Positions 61,201 through 64,000 of a stretch of 64,000 nt of DNA are shown in pieces. Position 1 is the first letter of the stretch, and the number at the start of each line of letters is the position of its first letter. This DNA is from Vermamoeba vermiformis. Lineage: Eukaryota > Tubulinea > Echinamoebida. The translations under genes were made by a program, and so were the position numbers. Location of the stretch: the NCBI GenBank assembly GCA_045837725.1, contig JBEWZL010000300.1, positions 248,001 through 312,000 of the forward strand. Direction: 5' to 3'. The notes beneath the pieces were generated by a model. It ran no database searches and was not told where the DNA came from. It saw nothing but the letters and a program-made list of their open reading frames with translations.

Positions 61201-63341
61201 ACAACCAGGGCAGGAAGATGTCGAGCAGTGGCATCTTGTGCGGATTGTCGTTGAGCGGAATTTTGTTCTCGCTGGCAAGGAAGATGTCAATCATCTCCGC
61301 GACACACTGCATCGCTGTCTCGTAGTTGAGCGGCACGGCAATGTTGTTGATGTTGCCGCAGATGTCTGTCACGTGCTGTCAGTTCTACCGTTCACTGAAC
61401 ACACGCCACTTACTTAATATGGTAAACCACATGTCTTTGATCTTAGTCTCGTCCCAAGTCACGCCCATAGTGTCCTTAGCTACAGTCTCCCTAATGACAG
61501 GTGTCAAACGAGTGACAGCACGGTGACACTTACTTGACAGGTCGCTCGTCCTCCGCGTCAGCAGTGAGTTCAGTAGGCGCGTAGTAGTACTCGACCAACA
61601 GCGCTGTCAGCCGCACAATCTTGTCCTTCCAGCCTCGAATCACGTGACTCTGATCCAGCACACTCACGAACACCTCGTGAAATTTCTGCCACATTTCATC
61701 GCTGTTGTACGGGGAGCGCATCCAGACTAAAAATAAGTGATTAACCACGTCCTCGGCGACAGCATCGACAGCAGGATCACGTGCGCGCAGTGCTCGGAGT
61801 CGCGCGAAGAGGTGCGTGGTGCCGGTGAGAATGGAGTGCTGCAAGGTGTGCCAGCTCTGCTCGTCCAGCATTTGCTGATTGGTCTGCGAGAGACTGTTGT
61901 ACAGCGACAGCAGTTCTATAAATAGACTGCGGTACTCTTCGGGGGCCTCGCTCGGATCAGCGCTGAACAGCGTCACCCAGTGCCCTATAAATAGCCGCCA
62001 GTAGCTCTGTTGCACTTCTTCGCGAATTCTTTTTGTCTGTGGGCACGTGTCATTAAGTTGAGTCAAGTTGAGCAATGACCAAATAAGGCAATACTCACCA
62101 AGAACCAGTGTCGGTGCGTGAACAGCACGCGCTTGACAGTAGCCGCGTGTCGGAGTGGCAGCAGCGTGACTTGGCGCACAATCTCGAACATGAGCGGTGC
62201 ATTGCGCTCGTCCCACAGTCGCGTGGTGAGTGGCACATTGCCCTTCCACTTGTCCAGCTGTTCGATCAGCGCGCACTGCAGCTGGGCGGGACACTTCTCG
62301 CTGAACCCCGTGCCTAAAGTAGTGCGTGAGTGCGTGCCATCATCAGTGCGTACCAAGCACTACGTACGCTCGTCGAGGTCGTAGCCACTCTCCTGCATGG
62401 CGCGCGGATAGAGCACGGTCAAGTAGCGCGCTTTGAACTGTTCGAACCAGAACTCCATGCTGCGACCTGTGCGCGCAGTCATGAACTCGAAGAACATGTG
62501 GAACTGATCGACTGCTTCTTCGATGGACTCGCCGTTCGAGGGCACCAGAATCAGCGCTGGATCTGCTGCGGGAGGAGTGAGGAGTAGATTCGCTGTCGGG
62601 TACTCTTGCAACAAGGGCTGAAAGTTGATAGCGCGCGAAAACAAATCGAGTGTCTCATCAATACCCTCTTTATTGTCTTCGGCTTGGAGCAGTGCTTCAG
62701 CGAACAGGAGCAGCAGTTCGAATCCACTCGTGCGCACTGAAGACTTGTTTTGACGAGCCAACAACTTCTTAATCAGTCCCACTATGCATCCAAATACCAA
62801 TTAGCGATTCGGCTTGCTCTGCAGACTGCTTAAGTCACTTACGCAACTCTTGAAATTTCCATCTGTTCTTGATCTGCACTACCAGCAGTACAACGCACTT
62901 TTTCAGCACGTCAAATACTTGCATAACGTCGCTCTCTTGTCCTTTCTTTGTTTTATCTGCCACAATGTCACATCAGTACAATTAATTGTGCACAAATTGT
63001 GTGATCTGTTTGCCAAATCTGTTTCGGCCTTAACGTACCTTTGGCTAATTCGAGCGTACCAACAAATATGTTTATAGTTGTCATTATATTATCGCATTGT
63101 TCGATAAAAAATCGACGCAGATCTTCGCCGGTCTCCTTCTCTAAATTACGAATTTTTAACTTTTTTGCCGGATGCAGCAATAATTACAGACTTGCCACAA
63201 ACAGTTACCTGTAATTTTAACCAGAGTTTTCCATTTTTTGGTGAGATTTTTTTCGGTGATAAAGGTCTGCAGTCGCTTCTTGCTCTTCTTTTCTCTGTCG
63301 GCAGCAGTTGCCTTAGCGAGGCCTTTGATCACTTTCTCCAT
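58233..63341 (-). CDS. RALGAPA: Ral GTPase-activating protein subunit alpha
   Basis: The catalytic subunit of the tuberin-like RalGAP complex. It has a long helical N-terminus (start MEKVIKGLAKATAADREKKS) and a C-terminal Rap/RalGAP domain: LDILCNDEGSAEYHALLRG, YELVYHVVSYMP, RHVGNDPVHIVWSEHKRDY, VYPLSSGLFRIQVFKKD, then GPLQDG and RLTAVSAHRAVRYSQ. The NDPVHIVWSE block contains the catalytic asparagine thumb. The GAP domain ends about 100 residues before a serine and proline-rich tail. Total about 1,550 aa, near the lower range for the family. About twelve exons; coding DNA is GC-rich here, with many CACGTG words and several CTA(A/T)4TA decamers. Confidence 0.92.
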
Positions 63342-63455
63342 ATCATAATCGCACTAGCTAGATAGGGTGGATGCACCTTGGTCTCCAAAATCTAGAAATA
63401 AATTGCCGTTGCTTTCGGAAGGCAGTTCAAGAAGGGGAAATTTCAGTTATTTAGA

Positions 63456-64000
63456 TTACGATCTCCAGTCGGAGATTGCTCCAAAATAAGTAGCCGCTAA
63501 TATATCCGCGCGTATCGTGTGCTCAGGCAGTCCGAATTGATGCACCTGTCCCTCATCGAAGATGAGCACGTGATTGCGACCCGCAGCAACTCTGAGGTTA
63601 TTTTTAGAGACGCGTGCACGTGATTCATAGATGCAGTACGGTGTCACGTGCACTACTTGTTCTTGAGGGGTCACGTGACACCAGCCAGCAACAAACACGC
63701 GATGACAGCCTGTAATTGACACGCGTCAAATGTTGGCACAGATTTTCAGTGCACGTGACTTACGTGTGACAAAAATAGAACTCCACAGCGCACCAATCAC
63801 GTGGTCTATCTCCACGGAGATTGTTGTGTCGTCATCGAGCTGAAAGTTCTCTACCAGGGCAGGCACGTGCTCAGACCCTGCTCGACCGAGCTGTTTGTAC
63901 CTAGCACCGATTAGTGCGCGCGCGCTGGTTCGTCACGTACCCATTCCAGCCCATGCTGTGCGCATTGCCTAATTCTGCAAATGACAGGTGTCAAACAGGC
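63456..64000 (-). CDS. RCC1-repeat protein (partial, C-terminal part)
   Basis: The 3' part of a gene running in from beyond the right edge. Three exons are visible, with introns near 63711-63762 and 63901-63940. Translated pieces (YKQLGRAGSEHVPAL, DHVIGALWSSIFVT, RVFVAGWCHV, LRVAAGRNHVLIFDEGQVHQF) have the spacing of RCC1 beta-propeller blades, with the glycine-rich turns and the AAGRNHVL strand typical of them. It ends DWRS at 63456. RCC1 domains act as Ran exchange factors or in many other roles; which applies here cannot be told. The introns carry the TGACAnnTGTCA palindrome at their 3' ends. Confidence 0.72.

Overview
This is gene-dense nuclear DNA from a eukaryote. I see about 33 protein genes, two of them cut by the window edges, and one tRNA gene. 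Nearly every gene has short spliceosomal introns, often 37-60 bp, with a CTAAT-, CTAAC- or CTGAC-like branch site close to the AG. Neighbouring genes can be as little as 19-55 bp apart. The gene set (RhoBTB, Stealth/GlcNAc-1-phosphotransferase with LNR repeats, CNOT11, MED18, RAD52, RalGAP-alpha, a PH-PH-ArfGAP-PH-PH protein) fits a unicellular amorphean, most likely an amoebozoan or close relative. RhoBTB with this architecture is known from animals and amoebozoans and not from fungi or plants. The assignment to a group is inference. I saw no transposon, viral fossil, CRISPR array or rRNA.

Layout. 1-9.3 kb: partial adenylosuccinate lyase, a secreted SH3b-M23 peptidase, a 2-oxoglutarate oxygenase, a kelch protein and RhoBTB. 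9.4-19 kb: V-ATPase subunit H, ribosomal protein uS17, MED18, riboflavin kinase, an unrecognised MGCC-start protein with a tRNA-Asp gene in one intron, lipoate-protein ligase and phosphopantothenoylcysteine decarboxylase. 19-33.7 kb: a diverged Sec23/Sec24-family protein, a mitoribosomal L51/S25/CI-B8-domain protein, an EF-hand/PH phospholipase D, an ankyrin protein, a CCT-delta-like chaperonin, CNOT11 and a dCTP-deaminase-like protein. 33.8-46 kb: the four-PH ArfGAP, a duplicated SerB-type phosphatase, cofilin, CNOT3, MAK16 and PEX3. 46-64 kb: a VHS-GAT adaptor, CWC21/SRRM2-like splicing factor, RAD52, GNPTAB-like transferase, SEC24, an unrecognised secreted protein, RalGAP-alpha and a partial RCC1-repeat gene.

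The genes do not form one pathway. Themes recur: vesicle traffic and lysosome biogenesis (SEC24, Sec23/24-like, VHS-GAT, ArfGAP, GNPTAB-like, V-ATPase H), small-GTPase control (RhoBTB, RalGAP, RCC1-like), mRNA control (CNOT3, CNOT11, MED18, CWC21), and cofactor enzymes (lipoate, CoA, FMN). Several metabolic enzymes are of bacterial type (PurB, LplA, SerB, Dcd-like).

The most unusual points are: a single gene reading ACT-ACT-HAD-ACT-ACT-HAD whose first phosphatase domain has lost catalytic residues; a tRNA-Asp gene inside a protein-coding intron; a dispersed palindrome TGACAnnTGTCA that often sits at intron 3' ends; a strong hairpin between two convergent genes; a CCAAT tandem repeat just after a stop codon; and two likely GC-AG introns. 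Gene models were spliced by eye using phase, GT/GC-AG signals and remembered family sequences, so exon ends are good but not proven.
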